Notes: generated by a model not told the origin, from the sequence alone. Shown: positions 1 through 5,573, numbered from the stretch's first letter. The stretch: DNA of 7,205 bases from JBKHJZ01 sp046537875 (GCA_046537875.1 JBKHJZ010000164.1:1-7205); one strand, 5' to 3'. Translations and numbers: made by a program.

Positions 1-1
1 C

Positions 2-565
2 TCCACGACGTCCGGCTCGACGACGGGGCGACCGTCGAGCTCCCGGAGCGCGAGCCCGGCGAGCCGCCGGTCGGCCGCGCCGCAGCCGGCAGCGCGGCAG
101 TCGGCGGCACCACGACCCAGCGTGCCGGCACCGGCACCCGGGCACCGCGCTCCCGAGTCGGCGGTCGGCCCCACGGCCTCCTCGCTCAGCCTCACCATCG
201 AGGAGTTGGCCGAGGCCGCGGGGCTGTCGGTGCGCCAGGTGCGCGACCTCGAGGGGTTCGGGCTGGTCGAGGGGTTCCCGGTCGGTGATGCCACCTACTA
301 CGACGGCGACGACTTGGTCGTGGCGCGGACGGCGGCGGGCCTCATCGCCCACGGCATCGAGGCCCGGCACATGCGCACCTACCGGGTGGCGGTCGACCGG
401 GAGGCCGGCCTGTTCGAGCAGCTCATCCTGCCGTTGCTGAAGCAGCGGAACCCCGACGCCCGCCGGCGGGCGAGCGCGACCATCGTCGAGCTGATGCAGC
501 TCGGTGAGACGATGCGTGACACGTTGCTGCGGCGGGCGCTGCGCGACCATCTGCCACCCGCGTGA
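2..565 (+). CDS. ftsR: FtsR-like MerR-family transcriptional regulator, C-terminal part (5' end outside window)
   Basis: This is the C-terminal half of a MerR-type regulator of the FtsR/Rv1828 family, which in Corynebacterium activates ftsZ expression. The N-terminal DNA-binding HTH lies upstream of the window. What is visible is an Ala/Pro-rich linker, then a second HTH-like segment (SLSLTIEELAEAAGLS, from about nt 185), a motif like the family's GIEPRHLR (here GIEARHMR, nt 351-374), and a terminal helical region ending RRALRDHLPPA. This matches the layout of the Rv1828 C-terminal domain as I recall it. The first start-type codon in this frame is GTG 122, but it has no ribosome binding site and would leave out the HTH, so I treat the gene as running in from the left. 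Over nt 1-72 this frame encodes only S/T/G/R/P/A-type residues, whereas frame 1 looks coding, so a frameshift in the linker is possible (see findings). The stop codon sits inside a hairpin. Confidence 0.72.
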   Translation, partial: STTSGSTTGRPSSSRSASPASRRSAAPQPAARQSAAPRPSVPAPAPGHRAPESAVGPTASSLSLTIEELAEAAGLSVRQVRDLEGFGLVEGFPVGDATYYDGDDLVVARTAAGLIAHGIEARHMRTYRVAVDREAGLFEQLILPLLKQRNPDARRRASATIVELMQLGETMRDTLLRRALRDHLPPA

Positions 566-596
566 CCGGCTCACGAAGCAGGGCAGCGCGGTCACG
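561..596 (+). terminator. Hairpin straddling the ftsR stop codon
   Basis: CGTGACCG (561-568) and CGGTCACG (589-596) form a perfect 8-bp inverted repeat with a 20-nt loop, and the left arm contains the TGA stop at 563-565. No T-tract follows, as is common for actinobacterial terminators. It could end ftsR transcription before the promoter-like element at 626, or it could be an mRNA 3' stabilising structure. The function is inferred. Confidence 0.45.
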
Positions 597-625
597 AGCG
601 GCGTCCAAACATCGACATCGAGGAG

Positions 626-631
626 TAGGGT
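626..631 (+). promoter_or_regulatory. Putative -10 element (TAGGGT) for the DUF151 gene
   Basis: TAGGGT fits the actinobacterial TANNNT -10 consensus and ends 8 nt before the ATG at 640 (5 nt before the alternative GTG at 637). A transcript starting 6-8 nt downstream would be leaderless or nearly so. No convincing -35 lies 16-19 nt upstream. The adjacent AGGAG (621-625) is 14 nt from the ATG, which is far for a ribosome binding site. Confidence 0.4.
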
Positions 632-639
632 GGCGGGTG

Positions 640-1131
640 ATGGCCGTCGAGATGGAGCTGGTCAGCGTCGAGGCCCCCGAGCGCCCGACCCGCACCCCGG
701 TCGTCATCCTGCGCGAGCAGGCCGGCAAGCGCCGGATCCTGCCCATCTTCATCGGCACGCCGGAGGCCCAGGCCATCGCGCTCTCGATGCAGAACATCGA
801 GACCCCCCGTCCCATGACCCACGACCTCATGAAGGTGCTCCTCGACGAGGTCGGGGCCCGGGTCGAGCGGATCACGGTCACCGAGCTGCGCGACGGCACC
901 TTCTACGCCGAGATCGTCCTCACGTCGGCGGGAGAGGTCCGCACCGTGTCGAGCCGGCCGTCCGACGCGATCGCGCTCGCCGTGCGAGTCGACTGCCCGA
1001 TCTTCGCCGAGGAGGAGGTGCTCGACGAGGCCGGCAGGGTCGAGCAACCGGACGAGGAGCAGGCCGAGCAGATGGTCGAGGAGTTCCGGGAGTTCATCGA
1101 CCACGTCAATCCCGAGGACTTCGCGCTCTGA
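640..1131 (+). CDS. Bifunctional nuclease domain (DUF151/BFN) protein, Rv1829-like
   Basis: A 163-residue member of the DUF151 family (Pfam BFN_dom). Some members have been reported to have DNase/RNase activity; the cellular role in actinobacteria is unknown. Family hallmarks are visible: LPIFIGTPEAQAIA (residues 34-47), the RPMTHDLM block (57-64), SRPSDAIALAVR (105-116), and an acidic C-terminal helix ending EFIDHVNPEDFAL. The length is close to that of M. tuberculosis Rv1829 (about 164 residues). An open frame extends up to GTG 562, but those residues are Arg/Ser-rich and non-conserved. ATG 640 gives the family N-terminus (MAVEMELVSVE); GTG 637 is equally possible. The gene lies 74 nt after ftsR and before the Rv1830-type regulator, the same order as in mycobacteria, which suggests a conserved functional link to growth or division control. 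No signal peptide or membrane segment is seen, so a cytosolic location is expected. Confidence 0.9.
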   Translation: MAVEMELVSVEAPERPTRTPVVILREQAGKRRILPIFIGTPEAQAIALSMQNIETPRPMTHDLMKVLLDEVGARVERITVTELRDGTFYAEIVLTSAGEVRTVSSRPSDAIALAVRVDCPIFAEEEVLDEAGRVEQPDEEQAEQMVEEFREFIDHVNPEDFAL

Positions 1132-1146
1132 GTGTCGGCGATGACC

Positions 1147-1172
1147 CCCGGCCGCGAGGACGTGAGGCCGGG
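1147..1172 (+). terminator. Hairpin after the DUF151 gene
   Basis: CCCGGCC (1147-1153) and GGCCGGG (1166-1172) form a perfect all-G/C 7-bp stem with a 12-nt loop, 15 nt after the stop codon. There is no T-tract. Its position before the strong promoter at 1196 supports a terminator role, but this is inference. Confidence 0.5.
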
Positions 1173-1195
1173 CAGAGAGGCGGGGCAGCACGGCG

Positions 1196-1224
1196 TTGAC
1201 CCGCGGTTCACCTGGACGTATCCT
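1196..1224 (+). promoter_or_regulatory. Sigma-70-type promoter of the Rv1830-like regulator gene
   Basis: The -35 element TTGACC (1196-1201) is separated by exactly 17 nt from the -10 element TATCCT (1219-1224). This is the best promoter in the window. The predicted start is about nt 1231, giving a leader of about 150 nt before GTG 1381. The 17-bp spacer is of ordinary length, unlike the 19-20 bp spacers that classical MerR activators untwist. Regulation by a MerR activator at this spacer is therefore unlikely. Confidence 0.75.
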
Positions 1225-1262
1225 TCCAGCGGTGACACCGGCGTAATTCCGTTGCTGTCACC
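1208..1262 (+). promoter_or_regulatory. Candidate operator: TCACC/GGTGA half-sites around the -10 and transcription start
   Basis: There are three copies of one half-site in alternating orientation: TCACC (1208-1212), GGTGA (1231-1235) and TCACC (1258-1262). The first pair extends to TCACCTGG / CCA-GC-GGTGA and encloses the -10 element. The second pair is a perfect 7-bp inverted repeat, GGTGACA (1231-1237) / TGTCACC (1256-1262), with an 18-nt spacer. In RNA the second pair would also be a hairpin at the very 5' end of the transcript. The sites could bind a repressor, possibly the MerR protein encoded downstream, or could stabilise the mRNA. Confidence 0.45.
1232..1246 (+). other. Possible leaderless four-codon upstream ORF
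   Basis: GTG ACA CCG GCG TAA begins within a nucleotide or two of the predicted transcription start. Leaderless short upstream ORFs are common in mycobacteria. A four-codon frame arises easily by chance, so this is only a candidate. Confidence 0.15.
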
Positions 1263-1369
1263 CTACGTGGTCGGTCGGGCGGCGAGCAGGTCAGCGTTCG
1301 CCGCGGTGGCGGAGCCCTCGAGGTGTCGCCCGGGGCCCGACGCACGAGCCACCACCAGGAGCCACGAGC
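1263..1369 (+). promoter_or_regulatory. Structured 5' leader of the Rv1830-like gene (candidate)
   Basis: This leader segment holds GCGGCGA (1279-1285) / TCGCCGC (1298-1304), a perfect 7-bp stem with a 12-nt loop. It also holds a longer-range pairing of GTCGG (1274-1278) with CCGAC (1337-1341) that would enclose it, and a weaker GGCG (1308-1311) / CGCC (1327-1330) stem. Together these could form a three-way junction. I recognise no known riboswitch. At this GC content such pairings also occur by chance. Confidence 0.25.
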
Positions 1370-1374
1370 AGGAG
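1370..1374 (+). promoter_or_regulatory. Ribosome binding site that decides the GTG 1381 start
   Basis: AGGAG lies 6 nt before GTG 1381, an ideal spacing. It supports this start over the upstream in-frame GTG at 1132, which would place the promoter and leader inside the coding sequence. Confidence 0.75.
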
Positions 1375-1380
1375 CACGGT

Positions 1381-1896
1381 GTGACCACGACCCCGGAGAC
1401 ACGCCGCGAGGGCTACAGCGGCAAGCGGGCGGCCGACATCGTCGGCATCACCTACCGGCAGCTCGACTACTGGGCCCGCACCGACCTGGTCAGGCCGTCC
1501 ATCACCGATGCGCGGGGGAGTGGCAGCCGCCGTCGCTACAGCTACCGCGACCTGCTGGAGCTGAAGCTCATCAAGACCCTGCTCGACAACGGCATCAAGC
1601 TCGAGTCGATCCGCGACGCCTTCGACTACCTGCGCGAGCAGCTCGGCGAGGACGTGTCCGCCGCCAAGCTGGTGATCTCCGGCAACAGTGCCGTGCTCGT
1701 CCGCGAGAACGACGAGCTCATCGACGTCCTGAACCGCTACCAGGGCCAGGGCGTGCTGAACCTGCTCGCGCTCGACGGGGTGAAGCAGCAGGTCGACGCC
1801 AAGATCGTCGAGCTGTTCCCCACCGAGGAGGGCCCGCCGCCGGCCCCACCGGCACGCCCGGAGCCCCCGGGGCGCCGCGCCTCCGGCCAGACCTGA
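1381..1896 (+). CDS. MerR-family (HspR-like) transcriptional regulator, Rv1830 (ResR/McdR)-type
   Basis: A 171-residue DNA-binding regulator. The N-terminal MerR winged HTH spans about residues 15-85: KRAADIVGITYRQLDYWART, then RPSITDARGSGSRRRYSYRDLLELKLIK, and the helix GIKLESIRDAFDYLREQ. The ITYRQLDYWART and GSGS-R-YS-D segments closely match M. tuberculosis Rv1830 as I recall it, a regulator tied to cell growth and division and to antibiotic resilience. The middle part (96-147) is a small effector/dimer domain with no conserved cysteines, so metal sensing is not suggested. The tail (151-171) is Pro-rich and probably disordered. The start is GTG 1381, chosen from the AGGAG site and the promoter upstream. 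It is the third gene of the conserved ftsR-DUF151-MerR set but has its own promoter, long leader and possible operator, so it is probably controlled separately. Confidence 0.9.
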   Translation: MTTTPETRREGYSGKRAADIVGITYRQLDYWARTDLVRPSITDARGSGSRRRYSYRDLLELKLIKTLLDNGIKLESIRDAFDYLREQLGEDVSAAKLVISGNSAVLVRENDELIDVLNRYQGQGVLNLLALDGVKQQVDAKIVELFPTEEGPPPAPPARPEPPGRRASGQT

Positions 1897-1912
1897 CCTC
1901 CCGCGCGCCGGC

Positions 1913-1930
1913 GTCCCTGGCGCCGGGGAC
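1913..1930 (+). terminator. Hairpin between the Rv1830-like gene and gcvT
   Basis: GTCCC (1913-1917) pairs with GGGAC (1926-1930) around an 8-nt loop that contains the palindrome GGCGCC. It lies 16 nt after the stop and 7 nt before the next -10-like element. The stem is short and there is no T-tract. Confidence 0.35.
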
Positions 1931-1937
1931 CCCTCGC

Positions 1938-1943
1938 TAGCCT
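1938..1943 (+). promoter_or_regulatory. Putative -10 element (TAGCCT) for gcvT
   Basis: TAGCCT matches TANNNT and ends 8 nt before the GTG start at 1952. There is no ribosome binding site in between, so the transcript would be leaderless or nearly so. No clear -35 is visible. The gap holds no glycine riboswitch: it is only 55 nt long. Confidence 0.4.
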
Positions 1944-1951
1944 GCCCGGCC

Positions 1952-3007
1952 GTGACCCTGCGCACCTCGCCGCTCGACGCCGTCCACCGGGCCCTGGGGG
2001 CGAAGATGGTCCCCTTCGGGGGCTGGGAGATGCCGATCCAGTATCCGCCCGGCACGCTCGCCGAGCACCGCAGCTGCCGGCGGGCCGCGGCGGTGTTCGA
2101 CGTGAGCCATCTCGGGACCGTGCGGGTCACCGGCCCGGGGGTGTTCGATCGCCTCCAGGCCACGCTCACCAACGACCTGCGCAAGGTCGCGCCCGGGCGG
2201 GCCCAGTACACCCACCTGCTCGACGAGTCCGACGCCTCGGTGCTCGACGACATCATCGTCTGGTGGCTCGACGGCGACCGCTTCGACGTGATGCCCAACG
2301 CGTCCAACACCGCCAGCGTCGTCGACGCGATCGGCGGCGAGGACATGACCGCCACCCGTGCGCTGATCGCCGTGCAGGGCCCGGCGGCGAGGGCGCGCCT
2401 CGGCACGTTCGCACCGGAGGCGGCGGCCGTCGGCCGGTTCCGGGTGATCGAGACCGAGGTTCTCGGCCGGACCTGCACGGTGGCCGGCACCGGGTACACG
2501 GGCGAGGACGGCGTCGAGCTCGCCGTCCCCGCCGATCACGCCGCAGCCGTGTGGGAGGCGCTGACCGCCACGGGCGCGGTGCCGGCCGGCCTCGGTGCCC
2601 GGGACACCCTGCGCCTCGAGGCCGGCCTGCCCCTGCACGGGCACGAGCTCGGCCCCGGCATCACCCCGCTCCAGGCGGGGCTCGGCTGGGTGGTCGCCTG
2701 GGACAAGGGCGACTTCAGGGGCCGGGCCGCGCTCGAGGCCGAGCGCGCGCGGGGCGTGTCGCGCCGGCTCCGGGGGCTGGAGATCGACGGCCGCCGCCCC
2801 CCGCGTGCCGGTCAGGCGGTGCTGATCGGCGGTGAGCCCCGGGGCGAGGTGACGAGCGGCAACTTCTCGCCGACGCTCGAGCGGGGCATCGCCCTCGCGT
2901 TCCTCCCGCCGGACGTGGGGGAGGGGAGCGAGGTCGCGGTCGACGTGCGGGGCACGGCCGTGCCCGCGCGCGTCGTCGGCCTGCCGTTCTATCGGGCACC
3001 CGGCTGA
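1952..3007 (+). CDS. gcvT: Glycine cleavage system T protein (aminomethyltransferase)
   Basis: A 351-residue T protein of the glycine cleavage system. It transfers the methylene group from the aminomethyl-lipoyl arm of GcvH to tetrahydrofolate, releasing ammonia and giving 5,10-methylene-THF in the cytosol. Family signatures are present in order: LGAKMVPFGGWEMPIQYP (15-32), FDVSHLG (49-55), TNDL (73-76), VLDDIIVWW (97-105), GYTGEDGVEL (181-190), ARDTLRLEAGLPLHGHEL (216-233), WDKGDFRGRAAL (250-261) and GEVTSGNFSPTLERGIALAF (298-317). Asp99-Asp100 corresponds to the catalytic Asp101 region of the E. coli protein. The length is close to the usual 360-370. GTG 1952 gives the normal family N-terminus. 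Neither gcvH nor gcvP is in the window; in M. tuberculosis gcvH and gcvB flank the same regulator cluster, so partner genes may lie nearby. The YgfZ family is related, but the T-protein motifs favour GcvT. Confidence 0.95.
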   Translation: MTLRTSPLDAVHRALGAKMVPFGGWEMPIQYPPGTLAEHRSCRRAAAVFDVSHLGTVRVTGPGVFDRLQATLTNDLRKVAPGRAQYTHLLDESDASVLDDIIVWWLDGDRFDVMPNASNTASVVDAIGGEDMTATRALIAVQGPAARARLGTFAPEAAAVGRFRVIETEVLGRTCTVAGTGYTGEDGVELAVPADHAAAVWEALTATGAVPAGLGARDTLRLEAGLPLHGHELGPGITPLQAGLGWVVAWDKGDFRGRAALEAERARGVSRRLRGLEIDGRRPPRAGQAVLIGGEPRGEVTSGNFSPTLERGIALAFLPPDVGEGSEVAVDVRGTAVPARVVGLPFYRAPG

Positions 3008-3034
3008 CGATCCGGGACACCCGAGAGCCGTCAG
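3004..3034 (+). terminator. Hairpin straddling the gcvT stop codon
   Basis: CTGACG (3004-3009) pairs with CGTCAG (3029-3034), with the TGA stop at 3005-3007 in the left arm. An inner CGGG (3013-3016) / CCCG (3020-3023) stem with a 3-nt loop extends the structure. There is no T-tract. The -10-like element 3041-3046 follows directly, so this probably separates gcvT from the next gene. Confidence 0.5.
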
Positions 3035-3040
3035 GCGATC

Positions 3041-3046
3041 TAACCT
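3041..3046 (+). promoter_or_regulatory. Putative -10 element (TAACCT) for the CFA synthase gene
   Basis: TAACCT matches TANNNT. A start near 3053 would give a leader of about 27 nt that includes the Shine-Dalgarno-like GGGGA at 3069-3073, 6 nt before ATG 3080. No strong -35 is visible. Confidence 0.4.
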
Positions 3047-3079
3047 CGGCCCGAGAAGCCGACCGAACGGGGATGGACG

Positions 3080-4315
3080 ATGCTCGCGCGACTGGTCGAA
3101 GACGTGCTCGGAGGCGACCTCCCGCTCGCCGTCGAGGCGTACGACGGCAGCCGGGCCGGACCGGAGGATGCGCCGGCCACGGTGATCATCAACTCACCGG
3201 ATGCCCTGCGCCGGATCCTCACCGCCCCGGGCGAGCTGGGGCTCGCCCGGGCCTACGTGGCGGGCGATCTCGACCTGCGGGGCGACATCTGGGCGCTCCT
3301 GGCACTGCGCGACCGCATGCCCAACGTCCGGCTCCAGCCCCGGGCGCTGCGCGAGCTCGTCCGCGAGCTGGGTGGCGTGCGAGAGATCCGGCGCCTGGAG
3401 CCTCCGCCCGAGGAGGCCCGGCTCCGGGGTCGACGCCACAGCCGTGCCCGCGACGCCGCGGCGATCAGCCACCACTACGACGTCTCCAACGACTTCTACC
3501 GGATGGTGCTCGGCCCGAGCCTCACCTACTCGTGCGCCGTGTTCCACGGCCCGGACGACAGCCTGGAGCAGGCCCAGGCCAACAAGCACGAGCTGATCTG
3601 CCGCAAGCTCGGCCTCGAGCCGGGCATGCGCCTCCTCGACGTCGGCTGCGGCTGGGGCGGGATGGTGCTCCACGCGGCCAAGCACCACGGCGTCCGGGCC
3701 GTGGGCGTCACCCTGTCCACCCGCCAGGCGGAGCTCGCCGAGAAGCGCGTCGCCGAGGCGGGGCTGAGCGACAGCGTCGAGATCCGGGTGCAGGACTACC
3801 GCGACGTCCGCGACGGACCGTACGACGCGATCAGCTCGATCGGGATGTTCGAGCACGTGGGCCAGGCACGGCTGGCCGAGTACTTCGAACGCCTCCGCCA
3901 GCTGCTCCCGGCGGGCGGGCGCCTGCTGAACCACGGCATCAGCCGGCCGCCCGGCGGCAGGCCCGGCCTGCCGCGACGGAGCTTCATCAACCGGTACGTG
4001 TTCCCCGACGGCGAGCTCCACGAGGTCGGCCGGGTGGTGTCGACCATCCAGCGCGCGGGCTTCGAGGTGCGGCACCTGGAGTCGCTGCGCGAGCACTACG
4101 CGCTCACGCTGCGACGGTGGGTGGCCAACCTGGAGTCGGCCTGGGACACCGCGGTGGCCGAGGCGGGGGAGGGCCGCGCCCGCGTCTGGCGCCTGTACAT
4201 GGCGGGCTCGGCCGTGAACTTCGAGGCCGGGCGCACGCAGATCCACCAGGCGCTCGCCACGGCCACCGGATCCGACGGGATCTCCGGCATGCCGCTGCGG
4301 CCTCGCTTCGAGTGA
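3080..4315 (+). CDS. cfa: Cyclopropane-fatty-acyl-phospholipid synthase family SAM-dependent methyltransferase
   Basis: A 411-residue class I methyltransferase of the CFA synthase family, which adds a methylene (or methyl) from S-adenosylmethionine to the double bond of unsaturated acyl chains in membrane phospholipids. The N-terminal domain (about 1-110) has the family's AYVAGDLDLRGD segment (58-69). The catalytic domain has HYDVSNDFY (132-140), LTYSCAVF (148-155), the SAM motif LDVGCGWGG (186-194), QDYRDV (238-243) and GMFEHVG (255-261). Comparison with remembered E. coli Cfa places Cys152, Glu258, His285, Ile287 and Tyr340 at the active-site/bicarbonate positions (C139, E239, H266, I268, Y317), so the site looks complete. 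ATG 3080 follows GGGGA at a 6-nt spacing; the ATG at 3073 is out of frame. Actinobacterial relatives also include enzymes for 10-methylene (tuberculostearate-type) fatty acids. No flavoprotein partner (TmsA-like) is adjacent, so cyclopropanation is the default call. Confidence 0.92.
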   Translation: MLARLVEDVLGGDLPLAVEAYDGSRAGPEDAPATVIINSPDALRRILTAPGELGLARAYVAGDLDLRGDIWALLALRDRMPNVRLQPRALRELVRELGGVREIRRLEPPPEEARLRGRRHSRARDAAAISHHYDVSNDFYRMVLGPSLTYSCAVFHGPDDSLEQAQANKHELICRKLGLEPGMRLLDVGCGWGGMVLHAAKHHGVRAVGVTLSTRQAELAEKRVAEAGLSDSVEIRVQDYRDVRDGPYDAISSIGMFEHVGQARLAEYFERLRQLLPAGGRLLNHGISRPPGGRPGLPRRSFINRYVFPDGELHEVGRVVSTIQRAGFEVRHLESLREHYALTLRRWVANLESAWDTAVAEAGEGRARVWRLYMAGSAVNFEAGRTQIHQALATATGSDGISGMPLRPRFE

Positions 4316-4343
4316 CGCTGCGAACGGGGTGACGCTCGCCGGT

Positions 4344-4364
4344 CCCCGCGCTGTCCGCCCGGGG
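4344..4364. terminator. Weak hairpin between convergent genes
   Basis: CCCCG (4344-4348) pairs with CGGGG (4360-4364) around an 11-nt loop in the 51-nt gap between the two converging genes. It could serve both strands. The stem is only 5 bp with no T-tract, so support is weak. The rest of the gap shows nothing else. Confidence 0.2.
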
Positions 4365-4366
4365 TC

Positions 4367-4801
4367 TCAGGCCAGCTGGCGGGCGATCGTGCCGGTGTCG
4401 TAGTAGACGCGCGCCCCGGTCAGGTGCTCGCCCTCGAAGGTGAAGATGATCGCCGTGCGGCAGCGGAACCGGCGCCCGGTCGCCGCGAAGTCGGGCCCCG
4501 AGCCCAGGTGGGTCCCCGACATCCACACCTCGGCCACCACCGCGTCGTCGCCGTGGTGCACGGCGATCACGTCGAAGTGGAGGTCGGGGAAGTAGCGGCG
4601 GGTGACGGCGTAGTAGTGGCGGACCTCGTCCGGGCCGTCGTAGACGCGGTGGTTGCCGATCAGCTCGTAGCGGGGGTGGGCGAAACAGGCCAGCGCCGCC
4701 TCGGTGTCGTGGCCGTTCTGGGCGTCGAGCAGGCGCCGCAGCGTCTCGTCGCGCCGCCGGTCGAACTTCGTGGCGATCGGCGTGACCGGACGCGCCGCCA
4801 T
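4367..4801 (-). CDS. SnoaL-like / NTF2-fold ester cyclase-family protein
   Basis: A 144-residue protein with the NTF2-like cone fold expected of SnoaL-type polyketide cyclases and related isomerases or hydratases. Visible family features are an N-terminal helix (RRLLDAQNGHDTEAALACFAH-like, residues 22-42), GPDEVRHYYAVTRRYFPDLHF (56-76, long conserved block), a beta strand with GDDAVVAEVWMSGTH (84-98), ATGRRF (107-112) and FEGEHLTGARVYYDTGTIARQL (122-143). The open frame extends up to 4942, but those residues are shadow sequence inside the aldolase gene. ATG 4801 is chosen because it starts 7 nt after the aldolase stop, with a GGAG (4815-4812) 10 nt upstream, suggesting translational coupling. 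It is the last gene of the three-gene unit. The substrate is unknown; such proteins are often accessory isomerases or cyclases for small hydrophobic or keto compounds, and some are non-enzymatic. Confidence 0.85.
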   Translation of the reverse strand: MAARPVTPIATKFDRRRDETLRRLLDAQNGHDTEAALACFAHPRYELIGNHRVYDGPDEVRHYYAVTRRYFPDLHFDVIAVHHGDDAVVAEVWMSGTHLGSGPDFAATGRRFRCRTAIIFTFEGEHLTGARVYYDTGTIARQLA

Positions 4802-4808
4802 CGGCTGG

Positions 4809-5573
4809 CTACTCCAGCAGGTCGGGCTGCTGGGCCACGATCTTGTCGTAGAGCGGCTGGAAGCTGAACCACCCGGCGGCATGGCTGCCGACCTGCGAGG
4901 CGGTGACCTCGGCCTGCCGGGGATCGATGAGCACCGGCTCACCCGCCGCCGCCTCGGCCATCAGCTGCACCTGGCACGACCGCTCCATGGTGATGAACCA
5001 CCACGCCGCCTCGTCGACCGAGTGGCCCACGGTGAGCAACCCGTGGTTGCGGAGGATCACGGCCTTGTGGTCGCCGAGGGCGTGGGCGATGCGCTTGCCC
5101 TCCTCGACGTCGAGGACCACGCCGGTGTAGTCGTCGAACACCGCGTGGTCGCCGTGGAAGGCGCAGGCGTCCTGGGTGAGGGGCAGCAGCGGCCGCCCGA
5201 GCGTCGAGAAGGCGCGCCCGTGGGGCGAGTGCGTGTGGGCCGCCGCGATCACGTCGGGTCGGGCCTCGTGCACCTGGCTGTGGATCGCGAACGCGGCCGT
5301 GTTCACCGGCCAGTCGCCCTCGACGACCCGGCCCTCGCGGTCGACCCGGATCAGGTCGGACGCCCGGATCAGCCCGAAGCTGAGGCCGAGCGGGTTGACC
5401 CAGAACGTGTCCGGGTGCTCGGGGTCGCGCCCGGTCAGGTGGCCGGCGACCCCCTCGTCGAAGCCGAACCTGTCGAACAGGCGGAAGGCCGCCGCCATGC
5501 GCTGCTTCAGATGGCGGCGCTCCTCGGCGACCGAGGCGAACTCGGGGAAGCGGTGGGGTCTGCGGGCGCTCAC
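4809..5573 (-). CDS. Class II aldolase/adducin family protein
   Basis: A 254-residue member of the class II aldolase/adducin fold (FucA/AraD-type). The metal site is recognisable: His113 and His115 in AAAHTHSPHGRAF (111-122) and His177 in ILRNHGLLTVG (173-183), matching H92, H94 and H155 of E. coli fuculose-1-phosphate aldolase. The residue four before His98 in VNTAAFAIH (90-98), where FucA has catalytic Glu73, is Ala94. This is as in adducin and many uncharacterised members, so classical retro-aldol activity is doubtful. Dehydratase, decarboxylase or other metal-dependent chemistry on a hydroxy or keto acid is possible. The start is GTG 5573, with GGAG 6 nt upstream (GGAGAGCACC-GTG). It lies 57 nt after the esterase stop and 7 nt before the NTF2-like gene. 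Its 5' region carries a tandem 14-bp repeat. Confidence 0.9.
   Translation of the reverse strand: MSARRPHRFPEFASVAEERRHLKQRMAAAFRLFDRFGFDEGVAGHLTGRDPEHPDTFWVNPLGLSFGLIRASDLIRVDREGRVVEGDWPVNTAAFAIHSQVHEARPDVIAAAHTHSPHGRAFSTLGRPLLPLTQDACAFHGDHAVFDDYTGVVLDVEEGKRIAHALGDHKAVILRNHGLLTVGHSVDEAAWWFITMERSCQVQLMAEAAAGEPVLIDPRQAEVTASQVGSHAAGWFSFQPLYDKIVAQQPDLLE

Noticed and set aside
562..639. Upstream extension of the DUF151 gene to GTG 562
   Set aside because: The added residues are Arg/Ser-rich and not part of the family, and they overlap the ftsR hairpin and the -10-like element.
1132..1380. Upstream extension of the Rv1830-like gene to GTG 1132
   Set aside because: It would put the TTGACC-N17-TATCCT promoter and leader inside the coding sequence, has no ribosome binding site, and adds residues with no family match.
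1897..1951. Glycine riboswitch before gcvT
   Set aside because: The gap is only 55 nt, too short for a glycine aptamer, and no recognisable core is present.
3194..4246. Open frame of 350 codons antisense to the CFA synthase gene
   Set aside because: It is an antisense shadow. The + strand product has complete methyltransferase motifs.
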